A stretch of 59,306 nucleotides of DNA from Clostridiales bacterium. GTDB lineage: Bacteria > Bacillota > Clostridia > Christensenellales > DTU072. The stretch is from contig JAAYOD010000024.1 of assembly GCA_012520515.1 (NCBI GenBank), positions 1 through 59,306 of the forward strand, in the 5' to 3' direction. Positions 1 through 8,770 of this stretch are shown here, piece by piece (within the stretch, counting starts at the first letter, position 1; each line of letters starts with the position of its first letter). The position numbers and the translations under genes are program-made. A model generated the notes under the pieces. That model did not search any database. It saw nothing but the letters and a program-made list of their open reading frames with translations, and was not told the DNA's origin.

Positions 1-313
1 ACACCAATTTTTCCAAGAAATTACACTTCACATTTTCAAAGTCCATAGGACGCGGGTCTACTGTAAATTTACCCTTTGTGGTGATTTTAGCTTGGATAAG
101 TTCATCCATAGTAGAATATAATGGCTTTAACAAACCAATACCAAAGCTTGTCACCAAATGCCCATCGTCGTGCGTAACTTTAACCATCTTTTCTGCCCCG
201 AACATATCGCCAAACATCACCAAAGTTTTCATTATTTTGGCTTTTACTTCTCCTTGGCTACCATCTAAAATGGCCTTTTGTTCAGGAGTCAATTGCATCT
301 TATATTCATACAT
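1..313 (-). CDS. aconitase X (DUF521) catalytic subunit, N-terminal part
   Basis: The reading frame starts at an ATG ending at 313, preceded by AGGAG about 10 bases upstream, and stays open to the left edge (about 104 codons). The N-terminus resembles the aconitase-X large subunit family: a short MQLTPEQKAIL segment, then a GD-MFGAEKMV stretch and a D-GHLVTSFG segment. Known members dehydrate hydroxy acids (cis-3-hydroxy-L-proline dehydratase, phosphomevalonate dehydratase) with an Fe-S cluster. The cluster cysteines and the small swivel subunit would lie beyond the edge, so the substrate cannot be judged. It sits 19 bases after the enoate reductase gene and is probably co-transcribed with it. 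Confidence 0.72.
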   Translation of the reverse strand, partial: MYEYKMQLTPEQKAILDGSQGEVKAKIMKTLVMFGDMFGAEKMVKVTHDDGHLVTSFGIGLLKPLYSTMDELIQAKITTKGKFTVDPRPMDFENVKCNFLEKLV

Positions 314-332
314 TGCTAAAATTCTCCTTATT

Positions 333-2597
333 TTATATGTTTCTTGCCTTTCTGTAAGCAGACCTTACTGCTTCAAATATTTTAGCTTCCTTAAAGCTGT
401 CGCCCACATTATAGATTTCTGGCGCTGCGTTTTCCTTCACGCAATCATAATAGATACCATCTTGTTTAGTAACTCCTATGGCAAGCACTACCATATCTGC
501 ATCAAGTTCTAGTTCCTTTGGCACATATTTTATTGGCATTAGCTTGTCAAGCGGATTTAAAACATTTTCAGGTAGAATTGGCGACCATGTGTCATAGGGA
601 TTTGGCACTCTCTTGTGCACATTCTTTACGCATAGCACTTTATCATCCTTAATTGCCGTAACCTTTGTGCAGTTATGAATCTTTACATTGCCTTTTTCTA
701 AATAATGTATTATATGTCCCCTGTTTGCTGTACATACATGATTCATAATATACTTGTCCATCTCTACTAACTCTACTTCTTTATCTAGTTCGTACCTTAA
801 GAAGTATGCCGTTTCTGCGCCAACCACTCCGCCGCCTATTACCACAAACTTTTTATAGTCTTTTACTATGTCTCTATCATTTAAAACATCTATTGCCGAA
901 ACTACATTTTTACCGTCAATGCCTTCTATGGGCAAGCGTTTTTGTTTAGCGCCAGTAGCTATCATTATTACATCATAGCCTTTATCTTTTAATTCGCTAG
1001 CTGTCATCTCTTTATTAAAATGCACATTAAAGTTTTCATTTTGTTTGAGTTTTTCCACAACGCTTTCCAAATATTTTAGGTAATTATAAATTTCGTACTT
1101 AATCTTAGGCTTGCTGCCAGGTACAATATTGCCGCCTAATTTGTCGGTTTTTTCATACAAATCCACCTTATGTCCTCGTAAAATAAGTGTTTCCGCTGCT
1201 GTAATTCCAGCAGGTCCGCCACCTATTACTGCTACTTTCTTAACAACTTTGGACTTAGGTATTTCTAAAGAAAACTCTTCTTCAAAAGCCGTTCTTGGAT
1301 TAACTGCGCACTGCGGATGTCCGCCTTCTACAAACTCATTTATGCACGCTTCTTGACATCCAATACAGGGGCGAATGTCAGAAACTTTACCTGCGTAAGC
1401 TTTATTACACCATTCAGGGTCGGCAAGCAACGGTCTGCCTAGCATTACCATATCGCACTTGTTATCGCATAAAGCTTGCTCAGCTAAGTCTGGATATCCT
1501 AGCTTTCCAACAGCCACAACTGGCACATCTAAGCCTTTATTGGATTTTATATTGTTTTCAGCAAAATAGTTTTTGACAAGTTCGCTTATCTCTAAGAAGC
1601 AACCGCTTGGCATACTTGACGGCGGATGGGGCAACCACCAGTTATCATAGCAGCCTAAATCCACATCAAATATATCTACGCCAGCTTCTACAAGCTTTCT
1701 CATATACTCTAAGGTTTCTTCAATCTTTCTTTCATTCTTAAATTTCTTAAGCGGACTTACTTTATCCATTTTTTCTCTATATGTGGCGTTCAACATTAAG
1801 GACAAGTCTATACGATACATTATTGGATAATCTTTACCGCATCTTTCTCTTATTTCTTTAATCATATCTAATCCAAACGTTTCTGGGTTTGAATAGCGTC
1901 CCATAGACCTGCGGTTAAATGCGCTATTTGTCATTTGCTCTAGCAAATACCCTTCATGACCATGCAAATAAACACCGTCTATATTGCACGCTTTTGCATC
2001 TGCTGCGCCTTGACCTATTCGTCTAATAATTTTCTTTAGACTTCTGTCGCTAAGCCTTAAACAAGGTATGCCTTTCATATACCAATTAGGGTTGGTTGAT
2101 GAACTTCTAGGGAACTTGAAGCTATTGACAAGACATTGCGGATTGCCTACACGCCCTAATCCAGGGGTAAGCTGAATAAAGAAATGACTGCCGTGCGCGT
2201 GGCACATAGCCGACAAATCTCTCCACGCCGCAAAAACAGTTCTGCTGCGGTCAATTCTTGGGAAATAGCTAAGATTACCTAGCTCAATTAGCGATGTATC
2301 GATGCCAAAACTAACAGGTACAAGTCCAGAAGTAATAAGCCCTACTCCGCCTTTTGCCCTTTCCTCAAAATACTTTAACATTTTAATGTTTGGTCGACCT
2401 GTCTCTTCGCACATGCTAATATTGCCCATGGGCGCCATTACAAGTCTATTTTTTACAGTAAGATTGTTTATTTTGATAGGGCTGAACATATTTTTATATG
2501 GGTATAGTTTGTTTGTGAATTCAGGAACTTCAAATCCTTTTTTCCACCAGTCTCCAAAGTTGTCAGACAACTTATATAAGATATCTTCGTAGCTCAT
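333..2597 (-). CDS. NADH:flavin oxidoreductase / 2,4-dienoyl-CoA reductase-type enoate reductase
   Basis: A 754-residue old-yellow-enzyme family protein. The first ~400 residues form the FMN TIM barrel (early KNRLVMAPMGN motif, later HGHEGYLLEQMTN). A 4Fe-4S cysteine cluster CIGCQEAC follows near residue 411. An FAD Rossmann motif (VIGGGPAGITAAE, ~455) and a second dinucleotide motif (VIGGGVVGAETAYF, ~582) complete the FadH/BaiCD/BaiH-like layout. Such enzymes reduce C=C bonds conjugated to carbonyl groups with NAD(P)H. It is about 80 residues longer than typical FadH, with an N-terminal extension of about 35 residues and a longer barrel loop near 270-300. GGAGG precedes the ATG. The substrate is unknown; the downstream dehydratase suggests a dehydrate-then-reduce route. 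Confidence 0.9.
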   Translation of the reverse strand: MSYEDILYKLSDNFGDWWKKGFEVPEFTNKLYPYKNMFSPIKINNLTVKNRLVMAPMGNISMCEETGRPNIKMLKYFEERAKGGVGLITSGLVPVSFGIDTSLIELGNLSYFPRIDRSRTVFAAWRDLSAMCHAHGSHFFIQLTPGLGRVGNPQCLVNSFKFPRSSSTNPNWYMKGIPCLRLSDRSLKKIIRRIGQGAADAKACNIDGVYLHGHEGYLLEQMTNSAFNRRSMGRYSNPETFGLDMIKEIRERCGKDYPIMYRIDLSLMLNATYREKMDKVSPLKKFKNERKIEETLEYMRKLVEAGVDIFDVDLGCYDNWWLPHPPSSMPSGCFLEISELVKNYFAENNIKSNKGLDVPVVAVGKLGYPDLAEQALCDNKCDMVMLGRPLLADPEWCNKAYAGKVSDIRPCIGCQEACINEFVEGGHPQCAVNPRTAFEEEFSLEIPKSKVVKKVAVIGGGPAGITAAETLILRGHKVDLYEKTDKLGGNIVPGSKPKIKYEIYNYLKYLESVVEKLKQNENFNVHFNKEMTASELKDKGYDVIMIATGAKQKRLPIEGIDGKNVVSAIDVLNDRDIVKDYKKFVVIGGGVVGAETAYFLRYELDKEVELVEMDKYIMNHVCTANRGHIIHYLEKGNVKIHNCTKVTAIKDDKVLCVKNVHKRVPNPYDTWSPILPENVLNPLDKLMPIKYVPKELELDADMVVLAIGVTKQDGIYYDCVKENAAPEIYNVGDSFKEAKIFEAVRSAYRKARNI

Positions 2598-2628
2598 ATA
2601 TTACCTCCAATTATGACTATATGTTTTA

Positions 2629-2657
2629 ATTATACTTCAAAATGTATATCTTTTCAA
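2629..2657 (-). promoter_or_regulatory. sigma-A promoter of the enoate reductase-aconitase X operon
   Basis: On the minus strand TTGAAA (2652-2657) and TATAAT (2629-2634) are separated by 17 bases and lie about 30 bases before the reductase start codon. Confidence 0.7.
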
Positions 2658-2724
2658 TACCCAAACTTTATTCTACAAACTTACCTTTATATCGCAGTAA
2701 TTAGCATGCTTCGTAAAATATTTA

Positions 2725-2754
2725 TTGACCTTTACGCTGTTAATTTAGTATAAT
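2725..2754 (+). promoter_or_regulatory. sigma-A promoter of the nfeD-floA-malQ-queH operon
   Basis: TTGACC (2725-2730) and TATAAT (2749-2754) with an 18-base spacer. The predicted transcript has a leader of about 130 bases before the nfeD start codon. Confidence 0.7.
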
Positions 2755-2776
2755 ATTAAATAAGAATAATAAAGTG

Positions 2777-2813
2777 CTAAATTCTTAGTCACACTATAAA
2801 GCAAAGAATTTAG
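2777..2813 (+). other. stem-loop in the nfeD operon leader
   Basis: CTAAATTCTT (2777-2786) pairs perfectly with AAGAATTTAG (2804-2813) around a 17-base loop, inside the leader between the promoter and nfeD. No U-run follows, so it is not a terminator. I recognise no riboswitch class. Confidence 0.45.
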
Positions 2814-2893
2814 ATTCTTGAATATCATCAAAACATTATCTTGACTTAAATTAGGTCGCTATCTTAACCTAAAACTAGTCGGTGGGAGAATAT

Positions 2894-3430
2894 ATGGAGT
2901 TTTTTGTACAATTTGGTCTATTGTTTAGCAATATGGAATGGTTTGTAGTCGTATGTCTTATTGTAGGATTAGTGGCTTTGTTTGTGGAAATCTTTGAGCC
3001 AGGCTTTGGTGTTTTTGGTATTTTAGGTTTAATTTTGCTGGCTTTGGCGGTAATCTTACGCGCTATATTCCACAAAGACGAAGATAATGTGCTACTGCAA
3101 ATTTTTCAGCTTATCTTGTTTATATTTATTTTGGCAGGCGGAGCGTTTACTCTGTTCTTAGTGGGCAACAAAAAACAATGGTGGAAACGCACTTCTTTGT
3201 ATCAGCTAGGAACAGCGGTTGATGCAGAGCACAGCCAAGGCACAGAAAATTTTAAGGGACTTATTGGAAAGCAAGGTTCTACCCTAACTGATTTGCGCCC
3301 TATCGGCAAAATGCTATTAGAAGGTAAAACATATGATGTTTTTGCCGACAAGCTTTTTATTGAAAAGGATACAAAAGTTGAAGTTATCGCTGTTGAAGGC
3401 GTAAAAATAATTGTAAAGAGCACAGACTAA
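2894..3430 (+). CDS. NfeD-like membrane protein
   Basis: A 178-residue protein with three hydrophobic segments (about 17-34, 38-57, 70-90), the short EIFEPGFGVFGILG turn typical of NfeD proteins, and a soluble C-terminal OB-fold-like domain (about 110-178: GKQGST, GKMLLEGKTYDV). NfeD proteins pair with flotillin/SPFH proteins in membrane microdomains, and floA follows 15 bases downstream. An in-frame GTG lies four codons upstream, but the ATG at 2894 is preferred because GGGAG lies five bases before it. Confidence 0.85.
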   Translation: MEFFVQFGLLFSNMEWFVVVCLIVGLVALFVEIFEPGFGVFGILGLILLALAVILRAIFHKDEDNVLLQIFQLILFIFILAGGAFTLFLVGNKKQWWKRTSLYQLGTAVDAEHSQGTENFKGLIGKQGSTLTDLRPIGKMLLEGKTYDVFADKLFIEKDTKVEVIAVEGVKIIVKSTD

Positions 3431-3445
3431 TAATTGGAGGAAATT

Positions 3446-4450
3446 ATGTATAATTTAATAAGTCAAGTCAATGTCCCTGGCCTAGTTGCAGGCATTATGA
3501 TAATAATAGCTGCAGTTATTACTTTCTTTATTGTAGTACCTGTATCTATTTGGTTTAGAGCGCTTGTATCGGGCGCGCCTGTTTCTATGGGTAAATTAGT
3601 TGGTATGAGATTGAGAAAAATCAAAATCACTATGATTGTTGAAGCTTATATTACAGGCAGAAAAGCAGGCCTTGATATAAATATCAACGAACTAGAAACA
3701 CACTATATGGCAAAAGGCGATGTGATAAAGGTAGTAAATGCGCTAATCTCAGCGCACAGCGCTAACATAGAACTATCCACAAGAACAGCTATGGCAATCG
3801 ACCTTGCTGGCCGTGATGTTCTTAACGCAGTAAAGGTAAGCGTTAATCCCAAGGTAATCGAAACTCCAATCGTTGCCGCAATTGCTAAAGACGGTATTGA
3901 ACTTCGTTGCAAAACCAAGATAACAGTTAGAGCCAACATTTCAAGGCTGATTGGTGGAGCGGGTGAAGAAACTATTATTGCGCGTGTTGGCGAGGGTATT
4001 GTAACTACAGTAGGCAGTGCCTCAAACCATAAAAATGTGCTAGAAAATCCTGACCAAATTAGTAGAACAGTACTGCTAAAAGGCTTAGACACAGGTACGG
4101 CATATGAGATATTAAGTATTGATATTGCTGATATAGATGTAGGCAGGAACATCGGTGCTCAATTGCAAATGGACCAAGCTGAAGCTGACAAGCGCATAGC
4201 TCAGGCAAAAGCTGAAGAAAGAAGAGCTATGGCTGTTGCTAGCGAACAAGAAATGAAAGCAAAGACGCAAGATATGAGAGCTGCGGTAATTAAGGCAGAA
4301 GCAGAAATTCCTAAGGCTATGGCAGAAGCTCTTAGAAGCGGTAATCTTGGTGTTCTTGACTATTATAGAATGCAAAATGTGAAAGCTGATACCGATATGC
4401 GTAACGCCATAAGCGGCAAAGACGGCAACGAAAAGAAGCAAAAAATATAA
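3446..4450 (+). CDS. floA: flotillin-like protein FloA
   Basis: A 334-residue SPFH/PHB-family protein close to the ~330 residues of B. subtilis FloA (YqfA). It has an N-terminal membrane hairpin (about 8-30), the characteristic [22 protein letters not shown] segment just after it, a band-7 core ([28 protein letters not shown] region) and an Ala/Glu/Lys-rich coiled coil near 245-300. FloA organises functional membrane microdomains. The start is the ATG at 3446 behind GGAGG; an upstream TTG overlaps that ribosome site and is rejected. Confidence 0.93.
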   Translation: MYNLISQVNVPGLVAGIMIIIAAVITFFIVVPVSIWFRALVSGAPVSMGKLVGMRLRKIKITMIVEAYITGRKAGLDININELETHYMAKGDVIKVVNALISAHSANIELSTRTAMAIDLAGRDVLNAVKVSVNPKVIETPIVAAIAKDGIELRCKTKITVRANISRLIGGAGEETIIARVGEGIVTTVGSASNHKNVLENPDQISRTVLLKGLDTGTAYEILSIDIADIDVGRNIGAQLQMDQAEADKRIAQAKAEERRAMAVASEQEMKAKTQDMRAAVIKAEAEIPKAMAEALRSGNLGVLDYYRMQNVKADTDMRNAISGKDGNEKKQKI

Positions 4451-4462
4451 TAGGGAAACATT

Positions 4463-4780
4463 ATGAACGATATTTATAAGGAATTTATCCCGATAAAATC
4501 TACTATGAAGCCGAGTTTGGCGGGGGCAAAGCTTCCGCCAGTAAGTGACAGCAAGTATAGCCATCACCAGCACCCGTCAAAATCCATGCCCCACAAGGTT
4601 GAAAAAGCCTATACAGAAGCTACTGATGGAGATATTATCGAAGGTTGCAAAGAGCATTACTATGACCGTGTGGTAATGGTGGAAAAAGCAGAGGATTATA
4701 GTGGAATGCTTGCTGATATAGATATGAATGAACTACAAAAATACTTAATTTTGGGAGAAATTTTAGCGCCAAAATTTTAA
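4463..4780 (+). CDS. small protein of unknown function
   Basis: A 105-residue soluble protein that I do not recognise. The first half is rich in Pro, Ser, His and Lys (an SHHQHP stretch near residue 34) and looks disordered. The second half is more acidic and probably helical (KAEDYSGMLADIDMNELQKYL). No signal peptide or membrane segment is visible. It starts 12 bases after floA with AGGGA ahead of the ATG and ends 8 bases before malQ, so it is clearly part of the operon. A role linked to FloA/NfeD or to glycogen metabolism would be a guess. Confidence 0.65.
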   Translation: MNDIYKEFIPIKSTMKPSLAGAKLPPVSDSKYSHHQHPSKSMPHKVEKAYTEATDGDIIEGCKEHYYDRVVMVEKAEDYSGMLADIDMNELQKYLILGEILAPKF

Positions 4781-4788
4781 GGTGTAAA

Positions 4789-6294
4789 ATGAAAAGACAA
4801 AGCGGAGTACTGTTAAATGTTAGCTCTCTCCCAGGGCGTTTTGGCATTGGGGGATTTTCTTTAGAAGCTGAAAACTTTATTGGAGAGATTGCAGCTCTTG
4901 GTTTTAGGGTATGGCAAACGCTGCCTATTACCACCATAGGAGCAGGAAATTCTCCTTATAGCGGAATCTCTTCTTATGCAGGCAACTATCTTTACATAGA
5001 CCCTGACCGCATAGACGGAGAGCTGCTTACTCACGACGAAATCCACGACAGCGTATATAAAGGGGATATTTACCTTACTGATTATGATTTTGTCAAGCAA
5101 TCAAAGTGGCATTTGTTGCAACTTGCTTATAATCGCATTACATCGGAAATTCAACAAAAGATTGATGACTTTAGAGAAAAAAACAAACACTGGCTAAACG
5201 ATTATGCGGTGTTTATGTGCCTAAGGCAAAAATTTGAACAAAAATGCTGGATAGATTGGGACAATAAATACAAATATTACTGCAGCAAATTAGTAGATGA
5301 GTACATAGCCCATAATTTTTCTCAAGTCAATTATTACTTTTTTGAGCAGTATTTGTTTTACAATCAATGGGAGCGCATAAAACAGTGCGCTAAAGACTAT
5401 AATGTGCAAATTTTTGGCGATTTGCCAATTTATGTTTCTTTTGACAGCGTTGATGTGTGGTCAAATACTGACCTATTCCAGCTGGATAAAAAAACGCTAA
5501 AACCTAAAAAAGTAGCAGGCGTTCCGCCCGATTATTTTGCCAAAGAAGGACAGCTTTGGGACAATCCTTTATACGATTATAAAGTAATGAAAAAGGACAA
5601 TTATAAATGGTGGACCAATAGGCTTGTCCATATGCTACAGCTGTATGATATTGTGCGAATAGACCATTTTCGTGGATTATATAAATACTGGGCAGTAGAT
5701 GCAGGCGCGCCAAACGCAATAAACGGCGAATGGGAAGATGGCCCTGGATTAAAACTGTTTGACGCCTTAAAAAAAGTTGCTCACAATGCCAATATTGTAG
5801 CCGAAGATTTAGGTCTAATCGATAAGGAAGTAGAGCAATTTTTGAAAGAGAGCGGTTTTATGGGTATGCGTGTAATACAGTTTGGTTTTGACGGCGATGT
5901 CAACAACAAGCACTTGCCCCATAATTATTATCCTAATTGCGTTGCATACACAGGTACTCACGACAACGATACATCGCTAGGCTGGCTATTGTCATTAACT
6001 GCCGATGTAAGAGATAGCGTGCTTAATTATGTCAGCTGTGACAACGGGCAAGGCTGGGCAAGCGGCGCAGGCAGTTGCCGCGCCACAAAAGCGCTTATTA
6101 GAGCAATTTTATCAAGCACTGCAAAACTGGCCATTATCCCCATGCAAGATTTGTGCGGATATGGCAGTGATACCAGAATGAATGTACCAGGTCAAGCAGA
6201 AGGCTGCTGGAGATATCGCACCAACTATTCAGCAATAAATTCTATTGACAGAGAGTTTATTATGAATATGAATAAGACATACGGACGATGCTAA
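4789..6294 (+). CDS. malQ: 4-alpha-glucanotransferase (amylomaltase)
   Basis: A 501-residue GH77 enzyme of normal bacterial length that transfers alpha-1,4-glucan segments in maltodextrin or glycogen metabolism in the cytoplasm. The N-terminus has the family GVLLNVSSLPG motif. The nucleophile lies in VRIDHFRG (Asp about 292), the acid/base Glu in AEDLG (about 339), and the transition-state Asp in THDNDT. AAGGTG lies shortly before the ATG. The 3' end overlaps the next gene by 7 bases. Confidence 0.95.
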   Translation: MKRQSGVLLNVSSLPGRFGIGGFSLEAENFIGEIAALGFRVWQTLPITTIGAGNSPYSGISSYAGNYLYIDPDRIDGELLTHDEIHDSVYKGDIYLTDYDFVKQSKWHLLQLAYNRITSEIQQKIDDFREKNKHWLNDYAVFMCLRQKFEQKCWIDWDNKYKYYCSKLVDEYIAHNFSQVNYYFFEQYLFYNQWERIKQCAKDYNVQIFGDLPIYVSFDSVDVWSNTDLFQLDKKTLKPKKVAGVPPDYFAKEGQLWDNPLYDYKVMKKDNYKWWTNRLVHMLQLYDIVRIDHFRGLYKYWAVDAGAPNAINGEWEDGPGLKLFDALKKVAHNANIVAEDLGLIDKEVEQFLKESGFMGMRVIQFGFDGDVNNKHLPHNYYPNCVAYTGTHDNDTSLGWLLSLTADVRDSVLNYVSCDNGQGWASGAGSCRATKALIRAILSSTAKLAIIPMQDLCGYGSDTRMNVPGQAEGCWRYRTNYSAINSIDREFIMNMNKTYGRC

Positions 6295-6761
6295 TTGTTT
6301 TTACCCATAAAAAAATAGCAAGCGATACATTTATTTATAGCGCGGTCAAAGAATATTGCCTTTTTTACAATTTGGACATTTTTGATTTTACCATAGAAAG
6401 ACCACAAGGCAAAAAACCTTATATGTCGTCAAATCGGCTGTTTTTTAATTTATCTCATAGCAATAATTACGTTGTGTGCGCTGTCAGCGATAAAAATGTT
6501 GGCATTGACTTGCAGTATCATAATAAGAAAATTGATATTTCAGCTATAAGTAAGAAATACTTACAAATAGAGCTTACAGATATTCAAACTTTTTATGATT
6601 ATTATGCAAAAGCTGAAGCTTGCGCCAAACTAGACGGCCAAAGTTTAGGTGCTAAACTTAAATCTTTTAACAATAATGCGCAATTGCTTAGATTATTTAA
6701 GGATTACTCTTTGGCGGTGTGCGGACAAGATAAAAGCTATTATATTATGGAGTTGTTATGA
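6288..6761 (+). CDS. 4'-phosphopantetheinyl transferase (Sfp-type), compact
   Basis: A 157-residue protein with the Sfp-type signature blocks: GKKPYMSSNRLFFNLSHS (substrate loop and Ser-His), VGIDLQ (Mg-binding Asp) and YYAKAEACAKLDGQSL (corresponding to the W-x-x-KEA-x-x-K block). It would attach phosphopantetheine from CoA to a carrier protein. At 157 residues it is well short of Sfp (~224) and lacks most of the C-terminal half beyond the third motif. No carrier protein, NRPS or PKS gene lies nearby, so it may serve the fatty-acid ACP or a remote partner. It overlaps malQ by 7 bases and queH by 4. Confidence 0.8.
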   Translation: MLIVFTHKKIASDTFIYSAVKEYCLFYNLDIFDFTIERPQGKKPYMSSNRLFFNLSHSNNYVVCAVSDKNVGIDLQYHNKKIDISAISKKYLQIELTDIQTFYDYYAKAEACAKLDGQSLGAKLKSFNNNAQLLRLFKDYSLAVCGQDKSYYIMELL

Positions 6762-7360
6762 CAGAAAATTATCAAAAACAGTTAGATAATATTATAAATG
6801 CACTAAGTGCCCCCAAAAAACTAACTTTGCATAGCTGCTGCGCGCCATGCTCTAGTTATGTTATAGAGTATCTTTCAAATTATTTTGACATAACGGTATT
6901 GTTCTACAATCCTAATATAGATACTAAAGAAGAATACAATAAAAGAGCAAAAGAACAACAACGTCTTATTGCAGAAATGCCCCTTAAAAATAAAGTAAAA
7001 TTCATTTGTCTTGATTATGACGCTGAAAGCTATAATGAGAGAATAAAAGGTTTGGAAAAAGAGAAAGAAGGCGGCGCTAGGTGCTATGAGTGCTTTGACT
7101 TAAGGCTAGCAAAGACTGCGCAAATTGCAAAGGAGCAAAACAGTGAATACTTTGCAACAACGCTTACTATATCGCCACTAAAAAACGCTAAAATAATAAA
7201 TACCATAGGCAATAATTTAAGCCAAATATATGATATAGCTTGGCTTCCTAACGACTTCAAAAAACTAGGCGGTTATCAAAGAAGCATAGAGCTTAGCAAA
7301 ATTTATAACCTTTATCGTCAAAATTATTGCGGTTGTATTCACAGTAAAAAAGGTCTTTAA
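6758..7360 (+). CDS. queH: epoxyqueuosine reductase QueH
   Basis: A 200-residue QueH/DUF208 protein, the last step of queuosine biosynthesis (reduction of epoxyqueuosine in tRNA). The Fe-S and active-site cysteines are visible: HSCCAPCS near residue 27, a CYEC pair near 112, and CGCIHS at the C-terminus. The ATTLTISP and YQRSIELS segments are typical of the family. The start codon overlaps the previous stop (ATGA). This is the last gene of the operon. Confidence 0.93.
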   Translation: MTENYQKQLDNIINALSAPKKLTLHSCCAPCSSYVIEYLSNYFDITVLFYNPNIDTKEEYNKRAKEQQRLIAEMPLKNKVKFICLDYDAESYNERIKGLEKEKEGGARCYECFDLRLAKTAQIAKEQNSEYFATTLTISPLKNAKIINTIGNNLSQIYDIAWLPNDFKKLGGYQRSIELSKIYNLYRQNYCGCIHSKKGL

Positions 7361-7378
7361 TAACAAAAAATACAAAGA

Positions 7379-7416
7379 AAAAAAGCATTGGTCAAGTGTG
7401 ACCAATGCTTTTTGTT
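7379..7416. terminator. bidirectional intrinsic terminator between queH and tuf
   Basis: AAAAGCATTGGTCA (7381-7394) pairs perfectly with its complement (7399-7412) around a 4-base loop, with A-runs and T-runs on both sides. It can serve queH (+) and tuf (-). Confidence 0.9.
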
Positions 7417-7433
7417 TAGTTTTTGTTTTCTAT

Positions 7434-8639
7434 TTAGCCAAGAACTTCAGAAACAACACCGCTGCCTACTGTTCTGCCGCCTTCACGGATAGCAAAACGA
7501 AGACCAGGCTCGATAGCGATAGGTGTAATAAGTTCAATTTCCATAGCAATATTATCACCAGGCATAACCATTTCTACATTTTCAGGTAGCTTGATGCTGC
7601 CGGTAACGTCGGTTGTTCTAAAGTAGAATTGAGGACGATATCCGTTAAAGAATGGGGTATGTCTTCCACCTTCTTCTTTCTTTAGCACATAAACTCCACC
7701 ATTAAATTTGGTGTAAGGACGGATTGAACCGGGTTTTGCAATAACTTGTCCACGCTCTATATCTTTTCTCTCAACACCTCTTAGAAGTGCGCCAATGTTG
7801 TCGCCTGCTTGAGCAAAATCAAGAAGTTTACGGAACATTTCAACGCCAGTAACAACAGTTTCTCTTGGCTTGTCCATAAGTCCAACGATTTCAACCTTGT
7901 CTTGAACCTTAACTTGTCCACGCTCTACTCTACCTGTAGCAACTGTGCCACGGCCAGTAATTGTGAATACGTCTTCAACAGGCATTAAGAATGGTTTGTC
8001 AACTTCTCTTTCGGGGTCTGGAATATAGCTATCAACTGCAGCTAGCAATTCTCTAATGCAATCACAGTCAGCATGGTCAGGGTTATTAGCTGCGCAAGCT
8101 TCCATAGCCTTTAGAGCAGAACCTTTAATGATAGGTGTATCATCGCCTGGGAAGTTATATTCTGACAATAGGTCTCTAATTTCCATTTCTACTAGTTCTA
8201 GTAATTCTGGGTCATCTACTTGGTCAGTTTTGTTCATAAATACTACGATATAAGGAACGCCAACTTGACGAGCAAGAACGATGTGCTCACGAGTTTGTGG
8301 CATTGGACCGTCAGTAGAAGCAACAACTAGTATAGCGCCGTCCATTTGAGCTGCGCCCGTAATCATGTTCTTAACATAGTCAGCGTGACCAGGACAGTCA
8401 ACGTGTGCATAGTGACGATTTTCTGTTTGATACTCAACGTGTGAAGTGCTAATCGTTATTCCTCTTGCTTTTTCTTCTGGCGCTTTGTCAATTTGGTCAT
8501 ATTTCATTGCCTCAGCATTTCCCTTTGCTGCAGAATACATAGTTATAGCAGCTGTTAGTGTAGTTTTACCGTGGTCAACGTGACCAATGGTGCCTACATT
8601 TACGTGGGTCTTATTTCTTTCAAATTTAGCTTTTGCCAT
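7434..8639 (-). CDS. tuf: elongation factor Tu
   Basis: A 401-residue EF-Tu. It delivers aminoacyl-tRNA to the ribosome. GTPase motifs are intact: GHVDHGKT (P-loop, about 19-26), RGITI (switch I), DCPGH and the NKTD specificity motif. The C-terminus ends in the conserved [14 protein letters not shown]. The start is [14 protein letters not shown] at 8639 with GGAGG upstream; a longer reading frame upstream is only AT-rich leader. It is the last gene of the str cluster and has its own promoter. Confidence 0.98.
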   Translation of the reverse strand: MAKAKFERNKTHVNVGTIGHVDHGKTTLTAAITMYSAAKGNAEAMKYDQIDKAPEEKARGITISTSHVEYQTENRHYAHVDCPGHADYVKNMITGAAQMDGAILVVASTDGPMPQTREHIVLARQVGVPYIVVFMNKTDQVDDPELLELVEMEIRDLLSEYNFPGDDTPIIKGSALKAMEACAANNPDHADCDCIRELLAAVDSYIPDPEREVDKPFLMPVEDVFTITGRGTVATGRVERGQVKVQDKVEIVGLMDKPRETVVTGVEMFRKLLDFAQAGDNIGALLRGVERKDIERGQVIAKPGSIRPYTKFNGGVYVLKKEEGGRHTPFFNGYRPQFYFRTTDVTGSIKLPENVEMVMPGDNIAMEIELITPIAIEPGLRFAIREGGRTVGSGVVSEVLG

Positions 8640-8697
8640 TTTTACAATATCCTCCCAAAAATTTTGAATATTTTTTATTTTAATTTTATTTTCATTT

Positions 8698-8726
8698 ATT
8701 ATATAATAAATATTACAACTTGTCAC
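8698..8726 (-). promoter_or_regulatory. tuf promoter
   Basis: On the minus strand GTGACA (8721-8726), a 17-base spacer and TATAAT (8698-8703), giving a leader of about 50 AT-rich bases. The -35 box overlaps one arm of a 7-base inverted repeat (TGTCACG 8721-8727 with CGTGACA 8761-8767). Confidence 0.72.
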
Positions 8727-8770
8727 GCATTTTTTTAACTTTTATTATTTTTTTCAATTTCGTGACATTT

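Noticed and set aside
78..512. 144-residue open frame on the plus strand
   Set aside because: It is antisense to the aconitase-X and enoate reductase genes, has no ribosome site and no recognisable protein features.
7398..7589. Plus-strand frame antisense to the tuf 3' end
   Set aside because: It overlaps the terminator and the highly conserved EF-Tu C-terminus; composition is that of a shadow frame.
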